A stretch of 64,000 bases of DNA from assembly GCA_029261395.1 (NCBI GenBank), contig JAJDBJ010000008.1, positions 24,173-88,172 of the forward strand, given 5' to 3'. Below, piece by piece: positions 44,265 through 53,966 of the stretch. Origin of the DNA: Nitrospinaceae bacterium. GTDB lineage: Bacteria > Nitrospinota > Nitrospinia > Nitrospinales > Nitrospinaceae. The number at the start of each line of letters is the position of its first letter. Positions within the stretch are counted from its first letter, which is position 1. The position numbers and the translations under genes are program-made. Under the pieces are notes generated by a model. It was not told the DNA's origin. It searched no databases and was given only the letters and a program-made list of their open reading frames with translations.

Positions 44265-45734
44265 CTATTTTCGCCAGGTCATGGGCAGGAATAACAACAG
44301 GATGCCAAAAATTTCCAGGCGGCCCATCAACATCCAGAGTACCAGAATCCATTTGCCCCCTTCTGGCAGGCTGGCATAATTGGCGGCCGGGCCGACATGT
44401 CCCATACCGGGGCCGATATTGAACAGGCAGGCGATGGACGCGCTGAGGGCCGTGGTCAGATCCACTCCCATGTAAGCCAGTGCGATAAAGCCCACCCCGG
44501 TCAAACCGAGAAACAATCCCGCCAATGCCACCACGTTCATCACGTAATCCGGCGGCAGGGGTTTTTGCCCTACTTTGATGCGGACCACCGCCCGCGGATG
44601 AATCAGTTTCTGGAGTTCGCGGACAACGACTTTAAACAGGATGATGACGCGGATGATCTTAAATGAGCCGCTGGTCGAACCGGAACAACCGCCCACCATC
44701 ATGATGACCACCATCATAATTCTCAGGTAATCGGGCCACAGGTTGAAGTCGTCGGTGGCGTAACCGGTGGTGGAATTGATGGACACGACATTAAACGCTG
44801 CCCGCCGGAAGGCATGCTCCAGGGTGTCACCCGTGGCATAGGCCAGGCCCAGGGTGGTTACCGCCACTGCGATCACAATCATGGTCACATAAAAGCGAAA
44901 TTCCGGATTTTGAAGGACAACTTTTATATTCCCCTGGATGAGGTGGTAATGCAGTGCGAAGTTCATCCCTCCCAGAAACATGAACAATAGGATGACGGTT
45001 TCAAAATAAAGATTGTTGAAATGTCCGACGCTGGCCTGGTGGGGGGAAAACCCTCCCGTTGCCACAGTCGAGAAGGTGTGGCAAACCGCGTCGAACAACC
45101 CCATCCCGCCCACTTTCAGCAAGACGATCTCGGCAAGGGTCAGCACCACATACGTTTTCCATAAGACTTTCGCCGTTTCTGCGAGACGCGGTTGCATGCG
45201 TTCCACCGTTGCGCCGCCCGGTATTTCCGCTTTGAATAATTGAAAACTGCCGATGCCCAGTGCCGGAAAAATGGCCAGCGACAGGATGATGATTCCCATC
45301 CCGCCCAACCACTGCATCATGTTACGCCAGAACAAAATACCGTGAGGCAATGCGTCGATGTTGGTGAGAACCGAGGCACCGGTAGTGGTGAAGCCGCTCA
45401 TACTTTCGAAATAGGCATCGACGAACTCAGGGCAGACACCGGTCAGGTAAAACGGCAGGGCACCAAAAAAAGTGATGATGATCCAAGCCACGCCAACGAT
45501 GACGAATCCTTCGCGTTCCCGCAATTTTTCGATGCCGGAAGGCAACAGTCTCCAGAGAAGCAAACCCGCAACACCCGAACCAATGCAGGAAGTGAGAAAA
45601 GCGTCGAGTGGCGTCCGGTGTCCGGGTAAAGAGGGGTCGGCATAAAACAGGGAAACGGCTAACGGGACCAGCAGGATGCCGGAAAGTAAAATCAGCAGAA
45701 TGCCGACGACATTGAAAATCGCTTTAAGGTTCAT
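44265..45734 (-). CDS. trkH: K+ uptake membrane subunit TrkH
   Basis: The 489-aa protein has about ten transmembrane helices and four selectivity-filter-like loops, seen as SGFTTTGASVLTNI, FSTVATGGFSP, NSTTGYATDDF and FNIGPGMGHVGP. It conducts K+ when gated by TrkA. Start and the trkA stop overlap by one base, making trkA-trkH a coupled pair. Confidence 0.94.
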   Translation of the reverse strand: MNLKAIFNVVGILLILLSGILLVPLAVSLFYADPSLPGHRTPLDAFLTSCIGSGVAGLLLWRLLPSGIEKLREREGFVIVGVAWIIITFFGALPFYLTGVCPEFVDAYFESMSGFTTTGASVLTNIDALPHGILFWRNMMQWLGGMGIIILSLAIFPALGIGSFQLFKAEIPGGATVERMQPRLAETAKVLWKTYVVLTLAEIVLLKVGGMGLFDAVCHTFSTVATGGFSPHQASVGHFNNLYFETVILLFMFLGGMNFALHYHLIQGNIKVVLQNPEFRFYVTMIVIAVAVTTLGLAYATGDTLEHAFRRAAFNVVSINSTTGYATDDFNLWPDYLRIMMVVIMMVGGCSGSTSGSFKIIRVIILFKVVVRELQKLIHPRAVVRIKVGQKPLPPDYVMNVVALAGLFLGLTGVGFIALAYMGVDLTTALSASIACLFNIGPGMGHVGPAANYASLPEGGKWILVLWMLMGRLEIFGILLLFLPMTWRK

Positions 45735-47101
45735 CAGGAGAGGAACGAGGTTTTTTTGCCAAATATTTTTTCGATTTTACCGATGCAGTCCGGCAGGGTC
45801 ACGACAATCACCGTATCTCCCTCGAGGATTTCGGTGGACCCGCCCGGCACCACCATTTCGCCGTCCTTTCTCAAGACGGCGCCAATGATGGATTGCTCCG
45901 GCATTTTCAATTGATTGATGCGCTTGCCAACGGCGGCGCTTTTGGAGGTAGCAACAATTTCCAGCACCTCGGCTTCGCCTTCGATCAGTTTGTATAAATT
46001 GACGACCTGTCCCTTGCGTAAATGTTTCAGAATTTCCGAAACGGTGATCAGCCGGGGGTTGATGGTGACGTCCATGCCGATGGAATCCAGAATGGGCAGG
46101 TAATCCGGATCGTTGGTGATGACGACGGTCCTCTTGGCACCGTGCTTCTTGGCCAGTAGAGCTGAAAGGATATTCATTTCATCGTTATCGGACAGCGAAA
46201 GAAAGAGATCTGCGTCTTTCATGTTGATGTCGTTGAACAGATCCGGGTCCGTGCCACTGCCATGCAGGACAGTGGTGTGTTCCAGAGTATCCGCCGCTTC
46301 GTTGGCCATTTCCAGTGAAGGTTCGATGATGGAGACATCGTCGATAAAATCATCCAGTTCCCGCGCCAGGTTGATGGTTACGGAATTGGCTCCGAAGATG
46401 ATCACCTTCTGAATTTCATTCACCTGCTTGTTGAGCATGGGCAAAACCAGCGGCAGAAAATCGTGGTCGACCAGAATATAAATCTTGTCTCCCCCTTGAA
46501 TCCTGTTTTCGTATTTTGGGATGATCAGTTTGCCGTCACGCACGATTGCCACCACCAGAAAGGCGTTGAGTTCGCTCACTTCGCGGATTTCTTCGATGGT
46601 TTTCCCAGCCAGCGGCGCATCCTCCGGCACATCGAACCCGCGGAAAAAAATCTGACCGTCGGCGAACTCGGCGACGTTGACGGCGCCCGGTGTTTTGATG
46701 ATCTTGAGAATGGAGTCGATGATGATCTCCGCCGGGTTGATGGCGTGGTCGACAAACAGTTCCTTCGGTTTGAAGACCTGGCTCTCTCCGGTGAGTTCCA
46801 TATTGCGCAGGCGGGCGAAGGTTTCTTTCACTTCAAACTTATGGGCCAAGAAGCAGACCATCAGGTTGATCTCATCCTTGTCGGTGACGGCGATGACCAT
46901 CTCCGCATCCAGGATACGCCCCTGGATTAGAGTGCTGGGCAAACACCCGTTGCCGCGGACGGCGAGCACGTCCAGTTTTTCAGAAATGCGCTGGATTTTC
47001 TCCGCATCTGAGTCGATGATGGAAATATCGTGGCCTTCGTGGGAGAGTTCTTGAGCCAGATTGAAACCCACAATGCCGGCACCGACAATGAGAATATTCA
47101 T
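45734..47101 (-). CDS. trkA: K+ channel regulatory NAD-binding protein TrkA
   Basis: The 455-aa protein contains two RCK modules. Rossmann motifs are MNILIVGAGIVGFNLAQ (residues 1-17) and KVIIFGANSVTINLAREL (about 230-247), each followed by a TrkA_C domain. It gates TrkH in response to nucleotides. It lies 52 bases downstream of hflC on the same strand. Confidence 0.95.
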   Translation of the reverse strand: MNILIVGAGIVGFNLAQELSHEGHDISIIDSDAEKIQRISEKLDVLAVRGNGCLPSTLIQGRILDAEMVIAVTDKDEINLMVCFLAHKFEVKETFARLRNMELTGESQVFKPKELFVDHAINPAEIIIDSILKIIKTPGAVNVAEFADGQIFFRGFDVPEDAPLAGKTIEEIREVSELNAFLVVAIVRDGKLIIPKYENRIQGGDKIYILVDHDFLPLVLPMLNKQVNEIQKVIIFGANSVTINLARELDDFIDDVSIIEPSLEMANEAADTLEHTTVLHGSGTDPDLFNDINMKDADLFLSLSDNDEMNILSALLAKKHGAKRTVVITNDPDYLPILDSIGMDVTINPRLITVSEILKHLRKGQVVNLYKLIEGEAEVLEIVATSKSAAVGKRINQLKMPEQSIIGAVLRKDGEMVVPGGSTEILEGDTVIVVTLPDCIGKIEKIFGKKTSFLS

Positions 47102-47153
47102 AGGAATGTGGCTGGGCTGGAGGTCGGGACCATAACGGCGGAATGACCCTGGT

Positions 47154-48002
47154 TTAACGGGATTTGTTCAGGTATTTCAGAAAATCGGATTTCTCCGAAA
47201 GAATCACAGTGGTGTCGGTTTTCAGAGAATTCCTGTACGCTTCCATAGATCGCATGAATGCATAAAACTCCCGGTCCTTATTGAATGCATCCGCATAGAT
47301 TTTAGTGGCGCGGGCATCGCCATTACCGCGAACTTCCTGCTCTTTTTTGTATGCTTCAGCGACCAGAATCACCTTTTCTTTGTCGGTTTCCGCGCGGATT
47401 TTTGTGGCTTCTTCCGCGCCTTCCGAGCGATATTTTTTAGCAATCCGTTCACGTTCCGAACGCATACGACCGAATACTTTCTGAGCGTTATCGCTCGGCA
47501 AATCGGCCCGTTTGATGCGCACGTCCAGCACTTCAATGCCATATTGTACGGACTTGAGATTAGCTTCCACGGTGACCTTCTCCATGATTTCCTCACGGGT
47601 TTTGGTAACCACGTCGATCAGATTATGAGTTCCCAATTCCACCCGCAGTTCCGATTTAACGATATCGTCCAGTCGCGATTCACCCGCGCGTTCCGTACGC
47701 AGGGTCTGCAGGAAGAGCAGGGGGTCCTGAATGCGCCACATGGTGTAATTATCGATTAGCATGGTTTTCTTGTCTTTGGTAATGATGTCAGCAGGGGGGG
47801 CATCCAGAACCAACAGCATCTTGGTGAAATACCGGACTTCCTGATAGACAGGGATCTTGAAGTACAACCCCGGTTCGGACACAGTTCTCTCGTATTCCTG
47901 GAATTTCAGAACAATGGCGTTTTGAGTCATGTTGACGGTAAATGTCGACCCATAAAGAGCCAAGACCAGAGCTACCAAAATAATCAAATTAATAGGTTTC
48001 AT
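47154..48002 (-). CDS. hflC: Protease modulator HflC
   Basis: The 282-aa protein has one N-terminal membrane helix (about 5-22) and a stomatin/prohibitin-type SPFH domain (about 23-200), then a coiled coil (KYRSEGAEEATKIRAET). HflC and HflK form a large cage that limits access of the FtsH protease to membrane substrates. The gene starts 19 bases after hflK. Confidence 0.95.
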   Translation of the reverse strand: MKPINLIILVALVLALYGSTFTVNMTQNAIVLKFQEYERTVSEPGLYFKIPVYQEVRYFTKMLLVLDAPPADIITKDKKTMLIDNYTMWRIQDPLLFLQTLRTERAGESRLDDIVKSELRVELGTHNLIDVVTKTREEIMEKVTVEANLKSVQYGIEVLDVRIKRADLPSDNAQKVFGRMRSERERIAKKYRSEGAEEATKIRAETDKEKVILVAEAYKKEQEVRGNGDARATKIYADAFNKDREFYAFMRSMEAYRNSLKTDTTVILSEKSDFLKYLNKSR

Positions 48003-48021
48003 TATCGTTTCCTGCGCTTAT

Positions 48022-49110
48022 TTATTTTTTGGAACCGGAGGAAAGCGCTTCCGCCAGGTTTTTGCCCAGAGGCAGAATGGGAAGGACACCGCTTTTGTTT
48101 CCGGAAGTAATCACTTTCTTCATGCTGGGATAGATTTCTTCCATCGTTTCCAGATAGATTCGAGTTTTGGTTACGGCCGGAGCTTTTTTGTACTCTTTGT
48201 ATTGTGCCAGGAACCGGTGGGCATCACCCTCGGCCTTATTGACCACTTCCTCACGATAACCTTCGGCTTTGGCAATGATCTGGGCCGCCTTACCACGCGC
48301 TTCCGGAATTACTGAATTGCTGTAGCCCTTGGCTTCATTGATCAGTCGGTCTTTATCCTCTTTGGCGCTTTGCACGTCTTTGAAGGCAAAATCAACCGGT
48401 TGTGGTGGACTGACATTTTTCAATTGAGTGTTCAGTATTTGAACGCCCGAAGCGTATTTGTCGAGAAGCGCTTGCATGGATTCTTTCACCTGAATCTGGA
48501 TTTCCGCCTTGCCGGTGGTTAGCACATCGTCGATCGGTCGGTTGCCGATGATGCCGCGAAGCGCAGTTTCCGCCACGTCTTGCACCGCTTGGGAAGGGTT
48601 TTTTACATTGAACAGATAATTCTTGGCATCCGTGATGTGGTATTGGACCACCAGGTCGATATCGACAATATTTTCGTCTCCAGTCAGCATCAAGGATTCG
48701 CCCGGAACATCTTGTTCCTGAGCGCCTCTCTGCCGAAAACCAACCGTCGCGGCCCGGACCTTTCGAACTGTTGGTGTTTCCACATGCTCAATGGGAGCGG
48801 GCAGTTTGAACTGCAATCCCGGCGGGGTGGTCCGCACATATTCCCCGAATCGTGTGACCACGCCAACTTCATCCTGCGCCACGGTATAAACCACGCTGGG
48901 CACAATCCAAACGACGAGCAGAATAATGATACCGACGAGAATGGTGGATGGGTTTATTTGCGGGATTTTGATCTGGGGCATTTCGAATTGGGGACCACTC
49001 GGTCCGCCGCCACCCGGTCCACCGCCCTGGCCACCTCTGCCTCTGCCTCGGTCCCGTGGTGGCCCTGGATCATCAATGTCATCCCATGACATGTCGTGTT
49101 TATCGCTCAT
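48022..49110 (-). CDS. hflK: Protease modulator HflK
   Basis: The 362-aa protein has a Gly/Arg/Pro-rich cytoplasmic N-terminus (about 12-40), a transmembrane helix (about 58-78), and an SPFH domain followed by a coiled coil with EARGKAAQIIAKAEGY and a C-terminal acidic/basic tail. It is the first gene of hflK-hflC, which continues with trkA-trkH. Confidence 0.95.
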   Translation of the reverse strand: MSDKHDMSWDDIDDPGPPRDRGRGRGGQGGGPGGGGPSGPQFEMPQIKIPQINPSTILVGIIILLVVWIVPSVVYTVAQDEVGVVTRFGEYVRTTPPGLQFKLPAPIEHVETPTVRKVRAATVGFRQRGAQEQDVPGESLMLTGDENIVDIDLVVQYHITDAKNYLFNVKNPSQAVQDVAETALRGIIGNRPIDDVLTTGKAEIQIQVKESMQALLDKYASGVQILNTQLKNVSPPQPVDFAFKDVQSAKEDKDRLINEAKGYSNSVIPEARGKAAQIIAKAEGYREEVVNKAEGDAHRFLAQYKEYKKAPAVTKTRIYLETMEEIYPSMKKVITSGNKSGVLPILPLGKNLAEALSSGSKK

Positions 49111-49185
49111 GAATTCGTAATCCGGTAGAAGTTGCCAAGAAATAGATTCATTCCTTGGATAAAGTAGCAGTAGTCTAACATGCTT

Positions 49186-50052
49186 TTAATGCTTTGAAAG
49201 CCTTTCGATTTCGCTGACCACCATTTCGGCGTCCTTTTCAGACAAACCCTTGAGCTGGTGGGAGAGGAAATAGGAGTGGTCGATCAAACATTCGCCATCC
49301 ATAAAGCCTTCTTCTGAGGCGGTATCGTAAAGGAATTCGTATATGGGGTTTTCCACGGAAGTGTAAAATAATTCCAGATTTTTCTGGTCGACGGGTTTGT
49401 TGAGCAAAATGGTAACCGCGTCTTCCTCGATATTGAACTCCTTGGCGGCCTCTGTGACTGCCTCTATACGGGACTTTCCCGAATCGATTCTCTTTTGAAT
49501 GGAGTTCTCGATAGCGAGGTTGCGCTTACGGAACGTAAAGTGCACGTAAGAGAGTGGCTGTCCGATCAGAAAGTCGAGGTCATGGAAATACAGCCGGACC
49601 CAGTCGTCGAAATCGATTTCCAATTTATCGGTGATGTCGTACTCTTCGCTTTTTTCCGGCGCGTCATTGATCAGGCGGTTGTAAATCTGGATGAACCGGC
49701 TCATGGCGTCGTAAACCAGTCCGGAGTAAAAGCGATTGAGGCGATACCAGTTGTTGGTGGCGTTGTGGGCGTTCAACAACTTTCTCAACATCAGCATGAC
49801 CGTATCGGAGTCGGCATAACGGTGGGCAACCGGGAAAGCCTGTTCCAGATATCCTTTGAGTTTATTTTCATCCCCCCGCATATCATTGATGGTTTTCTGC
49901 AGGTAGTTTTTGGCATGGTCCAGAGAATGGTAAATCAGCTTATCGTGGTTGAGACTCCGCTGGTAGTCCATGTACTCCTTGAGTTTGGCGTTTTTGCCTT
50001 CCTCAGGATGGTTCGGTTCTTTTTGGGTGATGTCTTTGGCGAAAGCGAGCAT
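49186..50052 (-). CDS. Unrecognised 288-aa soluble protein
   Basis: No family is recognised. The protein is largely alpha-helical with many charged and aromatic residues, such as YLEQAFPVAHRYADSDTVMLM and FDDWVRLYFHDLDFLIG. There is no signal or membrane segment. It ends in a short helix, GLSEKDAEMVVSEIERL. It is 75 bases upstream of hflK on the same strand and may be transcribed with hflKC-trkAH. Confidence 0.65.
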   Translation of the reverse strand: MLAFAKDITQKEPNHPEEGKNAKLKEYMDYQRSLNHDKLIYHSLDHAKNYLQKTINDMRGDENKLKGYLEQAFPVAHRYADSDTVMLMLRKLLNAHNATNNWYRLNRFYSGLVYDAMSRFIQIYNRLINDAPEKSEEYDITDKLEIDFDDWVRLYFHDLDFLIGQPLSYVHFTFRKRNLAIENSIQKRIDSGKSRIEAVTEAAKEFNIEEDAVTILLNKPVDQKNLELFYTSVENPIYEFLYDTASEEGFMDGECLIDHSYFLSHQLKGLSEKDAEMVVSEIERLSKH

Positions 50053-50261
50053 GATTTTCCTGTGAAATTTCGAGTTTGGTCATTGTGTACAAAATAACGT
50101 TTGATTTCAAGATATTTTGTTTTTTCCTGCATTGGACACGCCTACCGGTCTAAACCCTTGTATTTCAAGGGTAATTTCGGAAGAATTTGAGTGCTAAAAC
50201 TCATCCAAGTGCTTATACTATTAGCAATAACCAGAGTAACTTTTAGTTAGGGGAAAATTCG

Positions 50262-51344
50262 ATGTGGCATTCTAGGTTTTTTGGAGCACTATTGGCGGTC
50301 CTGGCTCTCCCGGGCTTCACGGGGGGGCAAATGGTATTGGCTGCTTATCCCACTTCGCTGGAAGTCTCCATGAGCCCATCTCAGGAAACCCGAGGGCTTG
50401 ATGGGTCTTTTCAATTAGCGGTAATGGGAGGCGGTACGGCTCCTTTGGATATGCCTCCGGAGAAATCTCCCGCAATTGTTCAACCTGAAAAGCCCGTGAT
50501 CGAAACACCAAAAGCAATCCCTGTGGTAGTTCAACCTGAAAAGCCCGTGGTCGAAACACCGAAAACTACCCCCAAGGTCTCCAAGCCCAGAAAGAAAAAA
50601 GTAAAAAAGGCCGATGTCAAAAAAGCCCCGGCAAAACAACCCGCTAAGGAAGAGGAAGGTTTTCTCACCAAAACCTTCAATCAGCTGATAGGGAACGATG
50701 ACGACAAGAAGGGGGCCGCGTCCAACTCACAAATACAAAAAACGGCTGGGAAGACACCTGAGAAGGAAGAGGAAGGTTTGCTCACCAAAACCCTGAAAAC
50801 ACTGGTGGGTGGTGATAAGAAGGAAGAAGAAAAGAAAGCTAAAAAAAATCCATTGAGTCCACTTAATACGGCTCCAGCGGGTAGCGCGCCCAAAAAGAAA
50901 GTGGAGGAGCAACCCAAGACTGCCAAATCGGAAACCAAAAAAACTCTCAAAGACTCCTTTGAAAAACTGATTGGAGTGGGGGCCGTCAGTGACCAGGGTG
51001 ATCCTAAATCCGCCAAGGCAGATACAGACAAGTTGGCTGAGGAAACAAAATCCGCCAAGCAAAAGGAATCCGGTGGATTGCTGGAGGGTATTCTGGGGGG
51101 TAGCGACAAGAAGGGGGCTTCATCGGCTACGCAACAGGCCAAGGTCAAAGAGACGGTTAAGAAAGCACCGGCTCCCGCCAAAAAAACCAGGAAGCTCGCG
51201 GCGAAGAAATATGTAGCGGATGATGAAAAAAAAGAGGAGGGGCAATCGAGTGGAAACTACGGCGGTGCTCAAAAGGGTAAAAATCTCCTTAAAGAATCCT
51301 TCAAAACTCTGGTTGATGACAAGAAAAAGGTAGAGGAAGAATGA
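50262..51344 (+). CDS. Secreted Lys-rich repeat protein (first of a pair)
   Basis: The 360-aa protein has a signal peptide (about 1-27) and low-complexity, Lys/Pro/Ala-rich mature sequence. A 14-residue unit (QPEKPVVETPK type) is repeated at 74-85 and 91-101. A short amphipathic module recurs about five times: EEGFLTKTFNQLIG (131-144), EEGLLTKTLKTLVG (170-183), KKTLKDSFEKLIG (226-238), GGLLEGILGG (271-280) and NLLKESFKTLV (341-351). Spacers are KK/EE rich. No family is recognised. Modules look like short membrane- or partner-binding helices on a flexible chain. The next gene overlaps or abuts it. Confidence 0.75.
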   Translation: MWHSRFFGALLAVLALPGFTGGQMVLAAYPTSLEVSMSPSQETRGLDGSFQLAVMGGGTAPLDMPPEKSPAIVQPEKPVIETPKAIPVVVQPEKPVVETPKTTPKVSKPRKKKVKKADVKKAPAKQPAKEEEGFLTKTFNQLIGNDDDKKGAASNSQIQKTAGKTPEKEEEGLLTKTLKTLVGGDKKEEEKKAKKNPLSPLNTAPAGSAPKKKVEEQPKTAKSETKKTLKDSFEKLIGVGAVSDQGDPKSAKADTDKLAEETKSAKQKESGGLLEGILGGSDKKGASSATQQAKVKETVKKAPAPAKKTRKLAAKKYVADDEKKEEGQSSGNYGGAQKGKNLLKESFKTLVDDKKKVEEE

Positions 51345-51370
51345 TTGTCATCTTCACGAAGGGCCACGCG

Positions 51371-51754
51371 ATGCAGGTAATTCCTTTGAGGCAAGTCGGG
51401 TCGTTTTTCCTGGCGGTGACGGTATTCTCGCTACTACTGGCCCAACCTCTATGGGCCGCTGAAGAAACCTCCGCCCCGCAAGACGCACAGGAAGAATCAT
51501 TTTTTCAGGGGATCAAGCGGAATATCGATGAATGGCTGGGGCAGGATCGCCCTGTTGATAAGGCGAAAGAGGAAGCAACCAAACCCGCTGAACAAAAACC
51601 TCAACAGCCCGTCGCAAAACAGTCCGGGGGACGCAAGGCGCTCAACTCTTTTAAACAAGGAATGAATAAGGTTTCCGATAATGTGTCGGAATCCGTTGAA
51701 CGCGATAAAAAAACCCTTAAGAAAAAGTTCGATAAGCTTACCGACAAAAAGTAA
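51371..51754 (+). CDS. Secreted Lys-rich protein (second of the pair)
   Basis: The frame is open from ATG 51341, which overlaps the upstream stop as ATGA, but MQVIPLRQVGSFFLAV at 51371 gives a better signal peptide (about 1-30) and AAGGG precedes it; both starts are possible. The mature part (about 97 aa) is charged, with EESFFQGIKRNIDEWLGQD, which resembles the repeated module of the preceding protein, and a Lys-rich C-terminal tail. It belongs to the same transcript as the 50262 gene. Confidence 0.7.
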   Translation: MQVIPLRQVGSFFLAVTVFSLLLAQPLWAAEETSAPQDAQEESFFQGIKRNIDEWLGQDRPVDKAKEEATKPAEQKPQQPVAKQSGGRKALNSFKQGMNKVSDNVSESVERDKKTLKKKFDKLTDKK

Positions 51755-51803
51755 TTTTTCTCTAATCCCCGCTAGAACCTTCGGAAAAGCAGAATGGCTC
51801 CCT

Positions 51804-52691
51804 TTAGAATTGCAGTTGGAAGTTTTCCATCATTTGCTCGGCCAGCGGATTGGTGATTTTTCGAATCCCCGCGATAATCCAGAAATCCTCCTTGATCTCC
51901 GGAAGCGTTCCGATCTTGACCAGTTTTTTCTCCTTCACCAGTTCCTGACCGGCAAAATCCGGAATCGGTACCAGCCCCAGGCCTTCAATGCCCAGGATTT
52001 TCTGGACGCTGGTGTCTTGTGTTTCGATGGTGATATTGATGGGAATATTGTTGATGCGGAAGTAATGGTCCAGGTCATGCCGGAGTTTGCTGTGCAGGGT
52101 AGGGAGGATAAAGGGCTGGCCCTGTAATGATTTTGGAAAGTCCGATTTCAAATGGCGAAAACGGCTGGTGCCGAAAATGGATATAGGAACACTGGCGAGC
52201 CGTTTCGGGAAAAATTCGCCGCCTCCTCCTATATGCGGGGGGAAATTGGTGAATACCAGATCCAACCGATGTGCCGATAGTTCTCTAAGCAGAAAGTCTC
52301 CGTTACCTTCCAGAACCGTGATGGTGCATTGTCCGCTCAGTTGCGCAAACTGCACCAGCCTGTGGATCAGCCGCTTGGGCAGGCTTTCCATAACCCCCAC
52401 TTGCAGGTGAGAGCGCTTGGAAAAACTTTGATCGTAAATAACCTCCTTCAGCTCATCGCCTAAAGCAAAGATCTGATTGGCGTATTCCAACACCACCTTA
52501 CCTTCTTCCGTCAGGATCAATTTCTTGTTCCGACGGTCAAACAGCTTGACCTGAAGCGATTCTTCGAGAAGTTTGAGTTGAGTGCTGATGGTGGGCTGTC
52601 CCAAACGCAGTTTTTTGGATGCCTGGATAATACTGCCTTCGTTGGCCACTGTCTGGAAATAAAGCAGGTGATGGTAGTTTAGCCAAGCCAT
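51804..52691 (-). CDS. LysR-family regulator, NhaR-like
   Basis: The 295-aa regulator has the N-terminal winged HTH (about 3-62) with LNYHHLLYFQTVANEGS, which is characteristic of NhaR, and a two-lobe effector-binding domain (about 90-290). NhaR activates Na+/H+ antiporter genes in response to Na+. Its target is not obvious here, but the gene lies beside the Oad/Trk ion cluster. It is convergent with the secreted-protein pair. Confidence 0.85.
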   Translation of the reverse strand: MAWLNYHHLLYFQTVANEGSIIQASKKLRLGQPTISTQLKLLEESLQVKLFDRRNKKLILTEEGKVVLEYANQIFALGDELKEVIYDQSFSKRSHLQVGVMESLPKRLIHRLVQFAQLSGQCTITVLEGNGDFLLRELSAHRLDLVFTNFPPHIGGGGEFFPKRLASVPISIFGTSRFRHLKSDFPKSLQGQPFILPTLHSKLRHDLDHYFRINNIPINITIETQDTSVQKILGIEGLGLVPIPDFAGQELVKEKKLVKIGTLPEIKEDFWIIAGIRKITNPLAEQMMENFQLQF

Positions 52692-53020
52692 AGTAATCTC
52701 CTAAAAGATTTGTTTATTTAGAATAATAAGAATTTTCAGCGAAACCGAATACCGTTTTCCGTCGGGTTGCTATGTCTAAATATTTGAAAAAAAATGGGTT
52801 AATTTTCATTAATTTTAATCTCCAGGCGCTTGTAAGCAGAAAATCAAAGCCTGAAAATCCCCCCGCTCGATTGAATCTCAATTTTATTCGATTTTTACTA
52901 ACTATAGGGTATTTTTTTTCTTTTTTTAAAAAGAAATAAGATATGGGGTCATTCTTGCGGAATTAGGGTGGGGTTGATTCTATGGGCGGTCCAGGTGTCC
53001 TGCACGGGGATCCGCTTTCT
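52692..53020. other. AT-rich gene-free stretch
   Basis: Long A and T runs (e.g. around 52785-52795 and 52911-52930) and no convincing ORF, RNA or promoter. It separates the LysR gene start from the M28 peptidase stop, so it should hold the LysR promoter. Confidence 0.5.
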
Positions 53021-53881
53021 TTAAATTTTGGGTGCTTTCAGGTATTCCGCCAGGCCCGCCGTTATCTCCCGGATGAAATCGATATCCAGCGTCTCCAGAG
53101 TATCGGTCGCCTGATGGTAATGCGGGTTGCGGAAAAAGGCAGTGTCACTCAGCATGGCGGCTTTGAAATCATGTTCCCAGAAAGGACAGTGATCGCTCAA
53201 TCGCACTTCTACAAACTGATCGGCGCGTCCGGGGAGCACCAATGTTTCCACTCCCAGTGCAGGCGTTGTCTGTTTTAAAGCTTGCGCCAGGCCAAGTGCC
53301 AGATCCTGCGACGGTTCGTTGCCCACCACCGCGATGAAATCTCCCGTGTCTGGATACTGCGAAGGGTCGACATATGGCGGATAGGTTTGTGAGTCCGGTT
53401 CGCGGGTGCGGTAGCCCAGCATTTCGAGAGAGACCATGCCGGAGATATGCTGGCCGGATTCTTTGACGCGGGCGGCCATCTGGTGACTGCCAATAAAACC
53501 GTATTCTTCCAACGTGAAGGCGGTGAACAGGATCGAGCCTGTCACTGGCGTTCCCTCCAAACACCGCGCAACTTCCAGCAATGCCGCAACGGCGCTGGCG
53601 TTGTCGTCGGCTCCGGGCGAGCCCTGAACCGAATCGTAGTGGGCACCGAGAATGAAAGTTCCCGCCGAAGGATCGGTCCCTTCCTTCAACCCGAAAATAT
53701 TGTGGGATGTGATTCCCTCAAACGGCACCTCCTCGCGCGACACAGCCAGACTCATAGACTGAAACTGATGGGCGATGTAGTCCGCGGCCTGTTCCAGAGG
53801 TTCCGGTGTGGTGAACGGGTTGCGTTCCCCCACCAGAGCTTCCAGGTGTTTGAGGAGGTTTGCGTTTTCGGGTTGAGGCAT
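53021..53881 (-). CDS. M28-family zinc aminopeptidase
   Basis: The 286-aa protein has the M28 zinc-site pattern: GAHYDSV (H81), GADDNASA (D92), EEYGF (E125-E126), SLEMLG (E153) and the C-terminal HYHQATDT (H256). These bind two zinc ions and cleave N-terminal residues. No signal peptide is evident, so a cytoplasmic enzyme is likely. Confidence 0.92.
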   Translation of the reverse strand: MPQPENANLLKHLEALVGERNPFTTPEPLEQAADYIAHQFQSMSLAVSREEVPFEGITSHNIFGLKEGTDPSAGTFILGAHYDSVQGSPGADDNASAVAALLEVARCLEGTPVTGSILFTAFTLEEYGFIGSHQMAARVKESGQHISGMVSLEMLGYRTREPDSQTYPPYVDPSQYPDTGDFIAVVGNEPSQDLALGLAQALKQTTPALGVETLVLPGRADQFVEVRLSDHCPFWEHDFKAAMLSDTAFFRNPHYHQATDTLETLDIDFIREITAGLAEYLKAPKI

Positions 53882-53966
53882 CGGGAGTCTCTTGTTGGCA
53901 ATGGCAGTTTTGACGTTTCACCCTTTAAATGTAGGATAAAAGGGTTTACAAATAACGGTTATAGGC

